Shown here piece after piece: positions 17,843 to 25,462 of a DNA stretch of 64,000 nt (its first letter is position 1; each line of letters opens with the position of its first letter). Location: positions 1,674,001 through 1,738,000 of the forward strand of contig OZ244571.1 in NCBI GenBank assembly GCA_965217825.1, in the 5' to 3' direction. Both the position numbers and the translations under genes were made by a program. The notes beneath the pieces are model-generated. The model was given only the letters and a program-made list of their open reading frames with translations. It was not told the DNA's origin and did not search any database. The DNA comes from VXNE01 sp965217825 (lineage in GTDB: Bacteria > Pseudomonadota > Gammaproteobacteria > Pseudomonadales > Azotimanducaceae).

Positions 17843-18076
17843 ATGGACTACGAAGCGGACGAAGCCGGTCGCGATTGCCTCGCGTTGGATTACGACAGGC
17901 GCTGGATCGGGGGCGTTTGCGCAGGATGCGCGAACTATTTTGATATCGATCCGGCGTTCGTGCGGGTCGGCACGGTCGTGACCGGCCTGTTTTTCCCCAA
18001 GGTCGTTATCGCCACCTACCTGATCGCCTGGCTCGTTCTGGACCGGCGCAAACCCCGCCCCGGCAACATGGCATAG
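17843..18076 (+). CDS. PspC-domain protein
   Basis: 77 aa from the ATG at 17843 with an AGGGGAGCG ribosome site. The core RRWIGGVCAGCANYFDIDPAFVRV is the PspC-domain signature, normally R-x-I-x-G-V-C-G-G-(I/L)-A-x-Y-F. It is followed by one membrane segment, FPKVVIATYLIAWLVL. PspC proteins are inner-membrane components that sense or buffer envelope stress. This is a short single-domain version, and no pspA or pspF is in the window. The downstream polymerase gene starts 76 bp later. Confidence 0.8.
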   Translation: MDYEADEAGRDCLALDYDRRWIGGVCAGCANYFDIDPAFVRVGTVVTGLFFPKVVIATYLIAWLVLDRRKPRPGNMA

Positions 18077-18152
18077 TTCGCTAACGCCAGCCGAACGTTC
18101 CCGGCTCGAGGAGATTGGCCGGGGGGCACAACCGGGGTACGCTTGAGCCCGG

Positions 18153-19331
18153 ATGTACCTGCTCGAATATCGCGTTCCCATCAGCGCCGCGTTGCTGGTG
18201 TTTTCGTTCGCATCGATATTCGTCCTCACCAGTCAAAGCGGCTCCAGCTTTCCGACTTATCTGCTCGCCATCCTGACTCTCGCGGGGTGCCGTCGCTGGT
18301 CGGGACTCTGGCTCGACTGGACTTTTCTCTGCGCAGTGGCGTTGGTCGGCTATCTGGCGGCTTCGAGCTTCTGGTCGGACCCATTCGGCGCCCGGGACGC
18401 GTTCAGCCAATGGAGCCGGGCGGTGCTGGTGGTGTGTTTTGTCGTGGCTGCGGCCGAGGGGTTCCGCGCCGACTGGTTCTTTCGAAGGTTGAGCGTGTCC
18501 ATTGCCGTGTTCGGTGGCGCTGCGGCGGCGGTAGCGCTGGTCCGGTTCTTCGCCTTCCCCCCGAACGATGGCCGGCTGGGCGGCCTGGGCCAACTCGAAT
18601 GCCAGGTGTGCGTGGCGCTGACATTCGGCGTGGCGCTCTTGTGCGCGCTTTACTGGATGTTCGAGACGCCGTCCCGCCGTTGGCAAGCGTTCGCCGCGCT
18701 GAACGCATTGTGTCTGATTTCGGCCGTGATCCTGACGGACTCTCGCAATGCCTGGGTCGCCGTGCCGTTCGCCTGCGTCGTCTACCTGGTTTCCCGGCGA
18801 GCGAAGTCGGCAGCCATGTTCGCCGTGGTCGTGATCGCATTCGCCGCTTTGGCGCTGGCCTTTGTGGGGAGCGTGTTGGTGAGCCCCGCAGGCGAACTCC
18901 TGCTACCACGCGGCGATAGTTTCCGGCCGACGATATGGGCGGAAATCCTGTCCCGCGCACTGGCGCACGGTCCGTGGATAGGCAACGGCGTATTGACGGA
19001 CGACGGCGTATTGATCGGCTGCTATTTTATGGTGCATCCGCACAACATGTATCTCGCCGTGATGTTCCAGGGAGGCGTTGTCGCCATCGCGCTGTTCGCT
19101 GCGCTACTAGCGCTCTCCATACGAACGCTGTTGGCTAACTTTCAACGGCAGGAGGCGAAGCTGGCGCTCGGCATATACGCGCTGGCACTGCCCGCCTATC
19201 TGCTCGATGGCCATGAGCTGGTCACCAAGATAGGGTGGACGTGGATGCTCATCTGGTTGCCGGTCGCGATAAGCGTCGCGCTAAGCGGCGGTCGCCGACT
19301 CGATGACGCGAATCGTTTCGGCGGCGGCTGA
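18153..19331 (+). CDS. O-antigen ligase/polymerase family membrane protein (Wzy_C)
   Basis: 392 aa with roughly ten hydrophobic segments. The periplasmic loop holding ALTDSRNAWVAVPFA-like residues (SAVILTDSRNAWVA) and the later VHPHNMYLAVMFQGGVVA motif (H-x-H-N-x-x-L) are typical of WaaL/Wzy ligases and polymerases. Members join undecaprenyl-linked glycans to lipid A-core or polymerise repeat units. Placed at the head of a polysaccharide locus with glycosyltransferases and nucleotide-sugar genes. Its last 51 bp overlap the 3' end of the convergent glycosyltransferase gene. Ligase and polymerase cannot be told apart from sequence. Confidence 0.8.
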   Translation: MYLLEYRVPISAALLVFSFASIFVLTSQSGSSFPTYLLAILTLAGCRRWSGLWLDWTFLCAVALVGYLAASSFWSDPFGARDAFSQWSRAVLVVCFVVAAAEGFRADWFFRRLSVSIAVFGGAAAAVALVRFFAFPPNDGRLGGLGQLECQVCVALTFGVALLCALYWMFETPSRRWQAFAALNALCLISAVILTDSRNAWVAVPFACVVYLVSRRAKSAAMFAVVVIAFAALALAFVGSVLVSPAGELLLPRGDSFRPTIWAEILSRALAHGPWIGNGVLTDDGVLIGCYFMVHPHNMYLAVMFQGGVVAIALFAALLALSIRTLLANFQRQEAKLALGIYALALPAYLLDGHELVTKIGWTWMLIWLPVAISVALSGGRRLDDANRFGGG

Positions 19332-20378
19332 GTCCCAGGAAAAATCCCTCGCCCGTCGGCGCGCCGCATCGCCCAGTCGTGATCGGAGCGCGGTGTCCGT
19401 CATCATGCGTTTGAGCCCGCGGGCGATGTCCTCGGTGGATGTCGGATCGACGAACAGGCCGGCGTCGCCGGCGACCTCCGGCATCGCCGACGTATTGCCG
19501 GTGAGCACGGGCTTGCCGAAAGCCATCGCCTCGATGATCGGCAAGCCAATCCCCTCGTAGAGGCTCGGCATGGCGACGAAGTCGCAACAGGCATACTGCC
19601 GCAGCAGATCTTCGTCTTCGAGTCTTCCGAACTGGCGCACGCGTGACTCCAGCCCATTGGACCGGATCAGCGCGCTCGGCTTTGGCATACGCCATCCTTT
19701 GCCTCCAACGAGGTGCAGGTCGTGCTCCACGTCGTCCTTGATGCGCGCGAAAGCCTCTAGCAAGCGTTCGAGATTTTTTCTGGGCTCGACGGTGCCGACG
19801 AAGAGACCGAAGGGTCGGGGGGCTCGGGAGACGGGTATCGCCGATGCGGCGGCGAACGAAGCCGGGTACACGACGGTCGTCTTGTTGGCGGCCTCGGGGA
19901 AGTAGCGTTCGATGGAGCGCTTGGTCGCCTGCGATACCGCGATGAGACGCCGCGCTCGACGAATGGAGCTCGGCATCGTCGCGCGTTCGACGAGGCATCC
20001 CAGCGGTCTCATCGTTGCTGGTGCGTGCTTCCACACCATGTCGTGGATGGTGACGACGGCGGGAGTCGTCAGCCTCATTGGCACGCGGTGACGGGGCGAC
20101 CAGAAAACATCTGCCCGATCAAGCGCCGCCCAGCGCGGAAACAGCACCTGGGCATGCAGTTCGCCGAGCGCGTCCGGCGTCCGGACGATGACATTTCCTC
20201 GGGCGGCACGAACCGTCGGCTCAATGTCCCGGGAAGACGTTTCCCGGGCGGGCTGCGGGCCGTAGAGAAACCATTGGTGAGGCGAGTGCTGCAGCATCCG
20301 TGGCAGCAGTTCGGCCAGGTAGCGAGGAATACCCGTCTTGGGTGCGGCCAGGGGGCGGGCGTCGACCGCGATTCTCAC
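19281..20378 (-). CDS. Glycosyltransferase family 4 (GT-B fold)
   Basis: 365 aa from a GTG at 20378 giving VRIAVDARPLAAPKTGIPRY, the normal beginning of this family. A further-upstream ATG (20456) would overlap the preceding gene by 65 bp and add 26 unrelated residues. Family landmarks are LFVGTVEPRKNLERLLEAFA (donor domain) and MPSLYEGIGLPIIEAMAFGKPV, which carries the E-x7-E motif. Such retaining enzymes add mannose or other sugars from nucleotide donors in the cytoplasm. It follows the next glycosyltransferase by 13 bp. Acceptor and donor unknown. Confidence 0.85.
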   Translation of the reverse strand: MRIAVDARPLAAPKTGIPRYLAELLPRMLQHSPHQWFLYGPQPARETSSRDIEPTVRAARGNVIVRTPDALGELHAQVLFPRWAALDRADVFWSPRHRVPMRLTTPAVVTIHDMVWKHAPATMRPLGCLVERATMPSSIRRARRLIAVSQATKRSIERYFPEAANKTTVVYPASFAAASAIPVSRAPRPFGLFVGTVEPRKNLERLLEAFARIKDDVEHDLHLVGGKGWRMPKPSALIRSNGLESRVRQFGRLEDEDLLRQYACCDFVAMPSLYEGIGLPIIEAMAFGKPVLTGNTSAMPEVAGDAGLFVDPTSTEDIARGLKRMMTDTALRSRLGDAARRRARDFSWDSAAAETIRVIESATAA

Positions 20379-20391
20379 CGGCCGTCGACTT

Positions 20392-21555
20392 TCAAACGCG
20401 CGCGCCGTTACTGCGCTGCTTTTCCGCGTCGAGCGCGTCGAGGCCTTTGTGCCCAAGACTGCGGTAGATCGCGTCGTAACGTTCGCCCATCAGGTCGCCG
20501 GTAAAGAGTTGGTCGAAGCGTTGCCGGGCGCGCCGTCCCATGGCGTCGGCCATTTCCGGACAATCGTGGATGCGGTCCATCGCCTGGCGCAGCGCGGGTG
20601 CGGATCCGGGAGCGACGACCAACCCGGTTTCGCCGCCGATGTTGACGTGGCTGGTGCCCGATCCCGCTTCCGTTGAAATCAGTGCCTTGCCGTACATCGC
20701 GCCTTCCAGCAGCGTGACGCCGAACGCCTCGGTGCGCAGGTAGGATGGAAATACCACGCTACGGCAAAGCGACAGCAGGGCAACCTTTTCCTCGTTGGAT
20801 ACATAGCCGGTGAAGGAGACGTTGTCGAGGCGTAGCCGCCGTGCCTGGTCGAGCAGTTCGCGCTCTGTCGGTCCCGAACCCGCGATGACGACTCGGAAGG
20901 GCGCGTTGGCAACCGCGTCGAGCAGTATGTGCAGGCCCTTGTAGTAGCGCAGGACGCCGATGAACAGAAAAAAACCTTCTCCGTACTTACCCCGCATCTC
21001 TGCGCGAATGTCGGGCGAAACGGGCGGGTAGGTATGTTCGTTCAGGCCAAGGGGAACGATTTCGACCTTGTCCTGGAAACGGCGTACCACGTTGCTGGTG
21101 GCGAGGTAGTTGGGCGATGTGCCTACGATACAGTCGACGGATCGCAAGAACCGATTCATCACTGGACGGTACAGCAGGCTCAGCGCGCGCTGGCGGACGA
21201 TATCGGAGTGGTAGGTCAGGACCGTCGGCCGCTTCGTTCGCGAAGTCAGGTGCAGCAGGTCGCCGAATGGCCACGGGAAGTGGTAGTGGATGATATCGGC
21301 CCACTCGGCGAGACGTCGGTACATGGCGAAGGCTTGCAGAGACATCCCGCAGGAAGCGACCTCGATGTCGCGACGAGCGCGATAGATCTTTGCTTCGCTG
21401 CGGCGAAGCACCAGGGGCGTGGCATTGGCGCTCAGCGCCAGCAGCCGATTGTCATAGCCCCGCGTCTTGGTAAAGAGACAGATCTGCCGAATTACCTCTT
21501 CGATACCTCCCTGGCTATCGGGAAAGTAGGTTCGGTAGACATGTAGGACGCGCAA
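20392..21555 (-). CDS. Glycosyltransferase family 4
   Basis: 387 aa GT-B enzyme. The N-terminal MRVLHVYRTYFPDSQGGIEE and IIHYHFPWPFGDLL form the acceptor domain; FLFIGVLRYYKGLHILLDAV and FPSYLRTEAFGVTLLEGAMY, with the E-x7-E motif, form the donor domain. It resembles mannosyltransferases of the WbaZ/WbdB kind, which fits the nearby GDP-mannose gene manC. First gene of a two-gene - strand unit, divergent from manC over a 145-bp gap that must hold both promoters. Confidence 0.88.
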   Translation of the reverse strand: MRVLHVYRTYFPDSQGGIEEVIRQICLFTKTRGYDNRLLALSANATPLVLRRSEAKIYRARRDIEVASCGMSLQAFAMYRRLAEWADIIHYHFPWPFGDLLHLTSRTKRPTVLTYHSDIVRQRALSLLYRPVMNRFLRSVDCIVGTSPNYLATSNVVRRFQDKVEIVPLGLNEHTYPPVSPDIRAEMRGKYGEGFFLFIGVLRYYKGLHILLDAVANAPFRVVIAGSGPTERELLDQARRLRLDNVSFTGYVSNEEKVALLSLCRSVVFPSYLRTEAFGVTLLEGAMYGKALISTEAGSGTSHVNIGGETGLVVAPGSAPALRQAMDRIHDCPEMADAMGRRARQRFDQLFTGDLMGERYDAIYRSLGHKGLDALDAEKQRSNGARV

Positions 21556-21700
21556 TGGTGACCCCCCGGCATGGTCCCGCGCCCCGCCTGCCGACTCTGC
21601 AACGGGCGAACGCGACGCGCTAGAATAATAGCAACAATTACGCGAATCGGCGAAACTCCCCGGCCGGGCTTCTTATCGGGGGAGAAGGGGGGCGACGCAT

Positions 21701-23131
21701 TTGGAATCCATCCTTCCCGTAGTGTTGGCGGGCGGCTCGGGAACACGCCTGTGGCCATTGTCACGTGGACGCTATCCCAAGCATTTCCTCTCCCTGACCA
21801 GCGACCGCTCGATGTTGCAGGAAACGCTGTTGCGCGTAGCGCGCCTCAATGCGACGGCACCCTATATCGTCTGCAACGAGGAGCATCGGTTCCTCGTGGC
21901 CGAGCATTGTCGCGAGATCGCTCAGCACTGCGGCGCCATCCTGCTGGAGAGCGTCGCTTGCGGTACGGCGCCTGCGGTGGGGCTGGCGGCGTGTCACGCG
22001 CTGCGGCGCGACGAGGATCCTGTGCTGCTGATCGTACCTTCGGATCATCACATTGAACTGCCGGACGCGTTCTGCGCCGTTGTGCAGTCCGCATTGGAAC
22101 CTGCCGTTTCGGGCAACCTGATCGCGTTCGGCGTCCGTCCATCGAGTCCGGATACGGCCTACGGCTATATCCGCGCGGGCGAGGCACTCGGCGGCGGCGT
22201 CCGTCGCGTTGCCGAGTTCTATGAGAAGCCTGATGCCGCGACGGCCAAGGAGTACCTGCAGTCGGGGGATTTCTACTGGAACAGCGGCATCTTCCTCTGC
22301 CGGGCGAGCGCATACCTGGAGCAACTGGCCCGGCATCAGCCCGCCATGCTCACGTGTTGCCAGGCGGCAGTCACGTCAGGTTCGGACTACCAGGACTTCT
22401 TCCGTCCCGGTTCCGAGTTCGCGGATTCGCCGAAGGATTCGATCGACTACGGCATCATGGAGAAGACGGATGCGGCCGTGATGCTGCCGATGGATGTCGG
22501 TTGGTCCGATGTGGGATCCTGGTCGGCGCTGCATGGAATCCGCGCGCGCAACGAGGACAACAATGCCCTCGTCGGCGATGTCATCGCCCTCGATACCAAG
22601 AACTCCCTGGTGCAGGCCGACAAGCGGCTGGTGGTGACGGTCGGCGTGGACGGTTTGATGGTCGTGGATACCGCCGACGCGGTATTGATTGCGGCCCAAG
22701 GCCACGCCCAGAAGGTCAAGGATGTGGTCGGGCGCATGAAGGAACTCGCGTATACGCAGTACGACGCGCATCCCCGCGTCGATCGGCCTTGGGGAAGCTA
22801 CGAAATAGTGGAGGCGGGCGAGCACTATCAGGTCAAGAAAATTGTCGTGAATCCCGGTGCCCGGTTGTCGTTGCAGGCGCATCTCCACCGCTCGGAGCAT
22901 TGGATCGTCGTGCGCGGCACGGCCAAAGTGACCTGCGGAGATGCCATATTGACGCTGTCGGCGAACGAATCGACCTATATTCCCAAGGGCAGCAGGCATC
23001 GGATCAGCAATCCGGGTACAGTGCCAATGGAACTGATCGAGGTGCAGGTGGGCGACTACCTTGGAGAGGACGACATCGTCCGATTCGACGACGACTATGA
23101 ACGCGTCGATGGCAACTCCAGCCCCTCCTGA
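21701..23131 (+). CDS. manC: Mannose-1-phosphate guanylyltransferase / mannose-6-phosphate isomerase
   Basis: 476 aa, the standard size of the bifunctional AlgA/ManC/XanB family. The N-terminal nucleotidyltransferase domain has VVLAGGSGTRLWPLSR and FVEKP-like FYEKPDAATA. The C-terminal cupin isomerase has RPWGSYEIVEAG, the metal-binding LQAHLHRSEHWIVV, and YIPKGSRHRISN. It makes GDP-mannose for surface glycans. The first usable start is TTG at 21701, about 10 bp after a GAAGGGGGG ribosome site; there is no ATG nearby. The weak start codon may limit expression. Confidence 0.92.
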   Translation: MESILPVVLAGGSGTRLWPLSRGRYPKHFLSLTSDRSMLQETLLRVARLNATAPYIVCNEEHRFLVAEHCREIAQHCGAILLESVACGTAPAVGLAACHALRRDEDPVLLIVPSDHHIELPDAFCAVVQSALEPAVSGNLIAFGVRPSSPDTAYGYIRAGEALGGGVRRVAEFYEKPDAATAKEYLQSGDFYWNSGIFLCRASAYLEQLARHQPAMLTCCQAAVTSGSDYQDFFRPGSEFADSPKDSIDYGIMEKTDAAVMLPMDVGWSDVGSWSALHGIRARNEDNNALVGDVIALDTKNSLVQADKRLVVTVGVDGLMVVDTADAVLIAAQGHAQKVKDVVGRMKELAYTQYDAHPRVDRPWGSYEIVEAGEHYQVKKIVVNPGARLSLQAHLHRSEHWIVVRGTAKVTCGDAILTLSANESTYIPKGSRHRISNPGTVPMELIEVQVGDYLGEDDIVRFDDDYERVDGNSSPS

Positions 23132-23147
23132 GACTTGGCGGCAACGC

Positions 23148-23243
23148 ATGAGCGAACTCTTGGTGACCAACGCCGCCGGCTACATTGGAGGCCAGTTGTG
23201 CCTGGAGCGCTGGCAATCCGCCCATCCGCACGGCTACGCGTAG
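23148..23243 (+). pseudogene. Remnant of an NAD-dependent epimerase/dehydratase gene
   Basis: A 31-codon frame beginning MSELLVTNAAGYIGGQL. This matches the N-terminal Rossmann strand of extended short-chain dehydrogenases (VTGxxGYIGxxL), with the first Gly of the dinucleotide motif changed to Asn. It ends after LERWQSAHPHGYA. It lies 18 bp upstream of the intact epimerase gene, which begins with a similar strand. The simplest reading is the leftover start of a second or earlier epimerase copy. A short expressed peptide cannot be excluded. Confidence 0.5.
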
Positions 23244-23261
23244 CGCCTTTTGAGTCCCGGC

Positions 23262-24296
23262 ATGACGCGCGCGCGAAAACACGTCCTGGTCACGGGGGCC
23301 GGTGGGTATATCGGTACGACGCTGGTGCCCATGCTGCTTCGCGAAGGCTACCGGGTCAGAGCCGTGGATCGGTTCTTCTTCGGTCGCGGTCTGCTGCCGG
23401 AACACGCGCGTCTCGAAATCGTCGTCGAGGACACCCGCAAGCTGACGGCGGCCCACGTCGCAGGCACGGATGCGATCATCGACCTGGCCGCCATTTCCAA
23501 CGATCCCTCCGGCGAGCTGTTCCGACAGGCGACGCTCGCGATCAACCACCGCGCGCGCGTGCGCGCGGCCGGCCTCGCCAGGAAGGCCGGGGCGCGCCGC
23601 TACATCTTGCCTTCCTCGTGCAGCATCTACGGCGCGCAGGGGGAGGGCGTCGTCGCCGACGAAAACAGTCCCGCGAACCCGCTTACGACCTATGCGCGGG
23701 CCAACGAGATGGCTGAGGGGGGCGTGTTGCCGCTGGCGGACGAGTCCTTCTGCGTCATCGTGCTGCGGCAGGCGACCGTATACGGCCTCTCGCCTCGCAT
23801 GCGCTTCGACCTTGCGATCAATGGCATGACCTACGGTGCCTGGAAGACCGGCAAATTACCGCTGATGCGAGACGGCACGCAATGGCGTCCGATGGTCCAT
23901 GTGCGCGACACGGCGCGCGCGCTGATGTTCATGCTGGAAGCGGATCCGGCAACGGTAAATGGCGAAATCTACAACGTCGGCTCCGCATCGAACACCTACC
24001 AGATCCGTGACCTTGGGGAGGTCGTCGCAGCGTGCGTGCCGGGAGACGTGGAGATCGAGTGGTACGGCGATCCGGATCGCCGCAGCTACCGCGTCGCGTT
24101 CGGGAAGATCGAGGCTCTGGGCTATCGCGCCGAGAAAACAGCCGAAGACGGCGTTGCGGAAATCTGCGAGGCATTGGACGCTGGCACTGTCGACAAGACG
24201 ATCCAGACCGTTACGCTTGACTGGTACAAGGAACTCTTGCGCTGGCACAAAGTCTTGCGCGATGTCGAAATGTACGGCGGAATCGTCGATATTTGA
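23262..24296 (+). CDS. NAD-dependent sugar epimerase/dehydratase (extended SDR) with YxxxN
   Basis: 344 aa from the ATG at 23262. The Rossmann motif VTGAGGYIGTTL is at residues 8-19. DLAAISNDPSGELF, SSCSIYGAQGEG and VYGLSPRMRFD follow the layout of sugar-nucleotide epimerases and dehydratases. The usual catalytic Tyr-x-x-x-Lys is read as TYARANE, so the lysine is replaced by asparagine while the tyrosine stays. That makes ordinary SDR chemistry doubtful, or points to a subfamily with altered chemistry. It lies between manC and rmlA, so a role in making a modified sugar is likely. The exact sugar is unknown. Confidence 0.8.
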   Translation: MTRARKHVLVTGAGGYIGTTLVPMLLREGYRVRAVDRFFFGRGLLPEHARLEIVVEDTRKLTAAHVAGTDAIIDLAAISNDPSGELFRQATLAINHRARVRAAGLARKAGARRYILPSSCSIYGAQGEGVVADENSPANPLTTYARANEMAEGGVLPLADESFCVIVLRQATVYGLSPRMRFDLAINGMTYGAWKTGKLPLMRDGTQWRPMVHVRDTARALMFMLEADPATVNGEIYNVGSASNTYQIRDLGEVVAACVPGDVEIEWYGDPDRRSYRVAFGKIEALGYRAEKTAEDGVAEICEALDAGTVDKTIQTVTLDWYKELLRWHKVLRDVEMYGGIVDI

Positions 24297-24512
24297 CACT
24301 TCCATGGAGCAAACGTCTTCCGGGAGCGCCAGCGACCGAGGACGGTTGTTCCATGGTCGACGAGCGGGGCCGGGCCACAGGCGAAGCCGAAGGCGCCGGC
24401 TGTGGGGCACTTCCATGGAGCAAACGTCTTCCGGGAGCGCCAGCGACCGAGGACGGTTGTTCCATGGTCGACGAGCGGGGCCGGGCCACAGGCGCCGGCT
24501 GTGGGGCACTTG
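24297..24512. repeat. Tandem 111-bp and 99-bp repeat (family II) upstream of rmlA
   Basis: Unit 1 is 24297-24407 and unit 2 is 24408-24506; a third copy begins with CACTT at 24507. The units are otherwise nearly identical, but unit 2 lacks a 12-base GAAGCCGAAGGC block. Each unit has CCATGGA and TCCATGG arms about 50 bp apart, then a CCACAG/CTGTGG hairpin around GCGCCGGC. Both unit lengths are multiples of three, and the frame leading into rmlA stays open through them. Related partial copies lie at 35638-35704 and 42984-43005. Function unknown; they may affect transcription or translation between the epimerase and rmlA genes. Confidence 0.85.
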
Positions 24513-24589
24513 GGGCAAGCGGGCCGATCTTGATACGGAGATGTCCGCGGGCAAAGGGAAGGAAAGTTGACGGGAGGCCAAGAGACCGC

Positions 24590-25456
24590 ATGAAGGGCAT
24601 CATTCTCGCAGGGGGAGCCGGAACCCGGCTGTACCCCCTGACGCTGGTGGTATCGAAGCAACTGCTGCCGGTGTACAACAAGCCGATGATCTTCTACCCC
24701 ATGAGCGTCCTCATGCTGGCGGGAATCCGGGAGATTCTGATCATCTCCTCCCCCGAGCATCTGGAGAGCTACAAGCACTTGCTGGGCGACGGCAGCCGAC
24801 TGGGCATGCAGTTGTGCTATGCCCGGCAACCGAAACCGGACGGCTTGGCCCAGGCGTTCCTGATCGGCAAGGATTTCATCGGCGGCGATGGCTGCGCGCT
24901 GGCGCTTGGCGACAACATATTCTTTGGCAACGGGCTCACGGGAAGACTGCGTGCGGCGGCTTCTCGACAGCGGGGCGCCACGGTATTCGGCTATCGAGTC
25001 CCCGATCCCGAGCGCTACGGAGTGGTGGATATCGACGAGCAGGGGCGGGCGACCTCGATCGAAGAGAAGCCCACGCATCCGCGTTCCGATTGGGCAGTGA
25101 CGGGACTTTACTTCTACGACAAGGATGTCGTCGAAGTCGCCGCCAATGTGAAACCGAGCGGGCGCGGCGAACTTGAGATCAGTGATGTCAATCGCAACTA
25201 CCTCGAGCGCGGAGACCTGCACGTCGAGTGTCTGGGACGTGGCTTTACCTGGTTCGATGCGGGAACCCACGACAGCCTGGTGGAGGCTTCCACATTCGTG
25301 CAGACGTTGGAGAGACGGCACGACGAGCGCATAGCGGTGCTGGAGGAAGTGGCATTTTTCAATGGTTGGATCAACCGAGAGGAGTTGGAGACGCTCGGTC
25401 GCGACCTCGGCGCCAGCAGCTATGGAGAGTATTTGCTGCGCCTGGCGCGCGGCTGA
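24590..25456 (+). CDS. rfbA: Glucose-1-phosphate thymidylyltransferase
   Basis: 288 aa from the ATG at 24590, the standard RmlA/RfbA length. MKGIILAGGAGTRLYPLT is the nucleotide-binding signature. KQLLPVYNKPMIFYPMSVLM, ALGDNIFFGNGL and GRGFTWFDAGTHDSLVEA are invariant in the family. It makes dTDP-glucose, the entry to dTDP-rhamnose and other deoxysugars; rmlB, C and D are not in the window. The frame extends upstream through the tandem repeat, but the family begins exactly at this methionine. The next gene starts 6 bp after the stop. Confidence 0.95.
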   Translation: MKGIILAGGAGTRLYPLTLVVSKQLLPVYNKPMIFYPMSVLMLAGIREILIISSPEHLESYKHLLGDGSRLGMQLCYARQPKPDGLAQAFLIGKDFIGGDGCALALGDNIFFGNGLTGRLRAAASRQRGATVFGYRVPDPERYGVVDIDEQGRATSIEEKPTHPRSDWAVTGLYFYDKDVVEVAANVKPSGRGELEISDVNRNYLERGDLHVECLGRGFTWFDAGTHDSLVEASTFVQTLERRHDERIAVLEEVAFFNGWINREELETLGRDLGASSYGEYLLRLARG

Positions 25457-25462
25457 GATCTC

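Noticed and set aside
24293..24589. N-terminal extension of RmlA through the tandem repeat
   Set aside because: RmlA starts exactly at MKGIILAGG in the family; the extension is repeat DNA that happens to lack stops.
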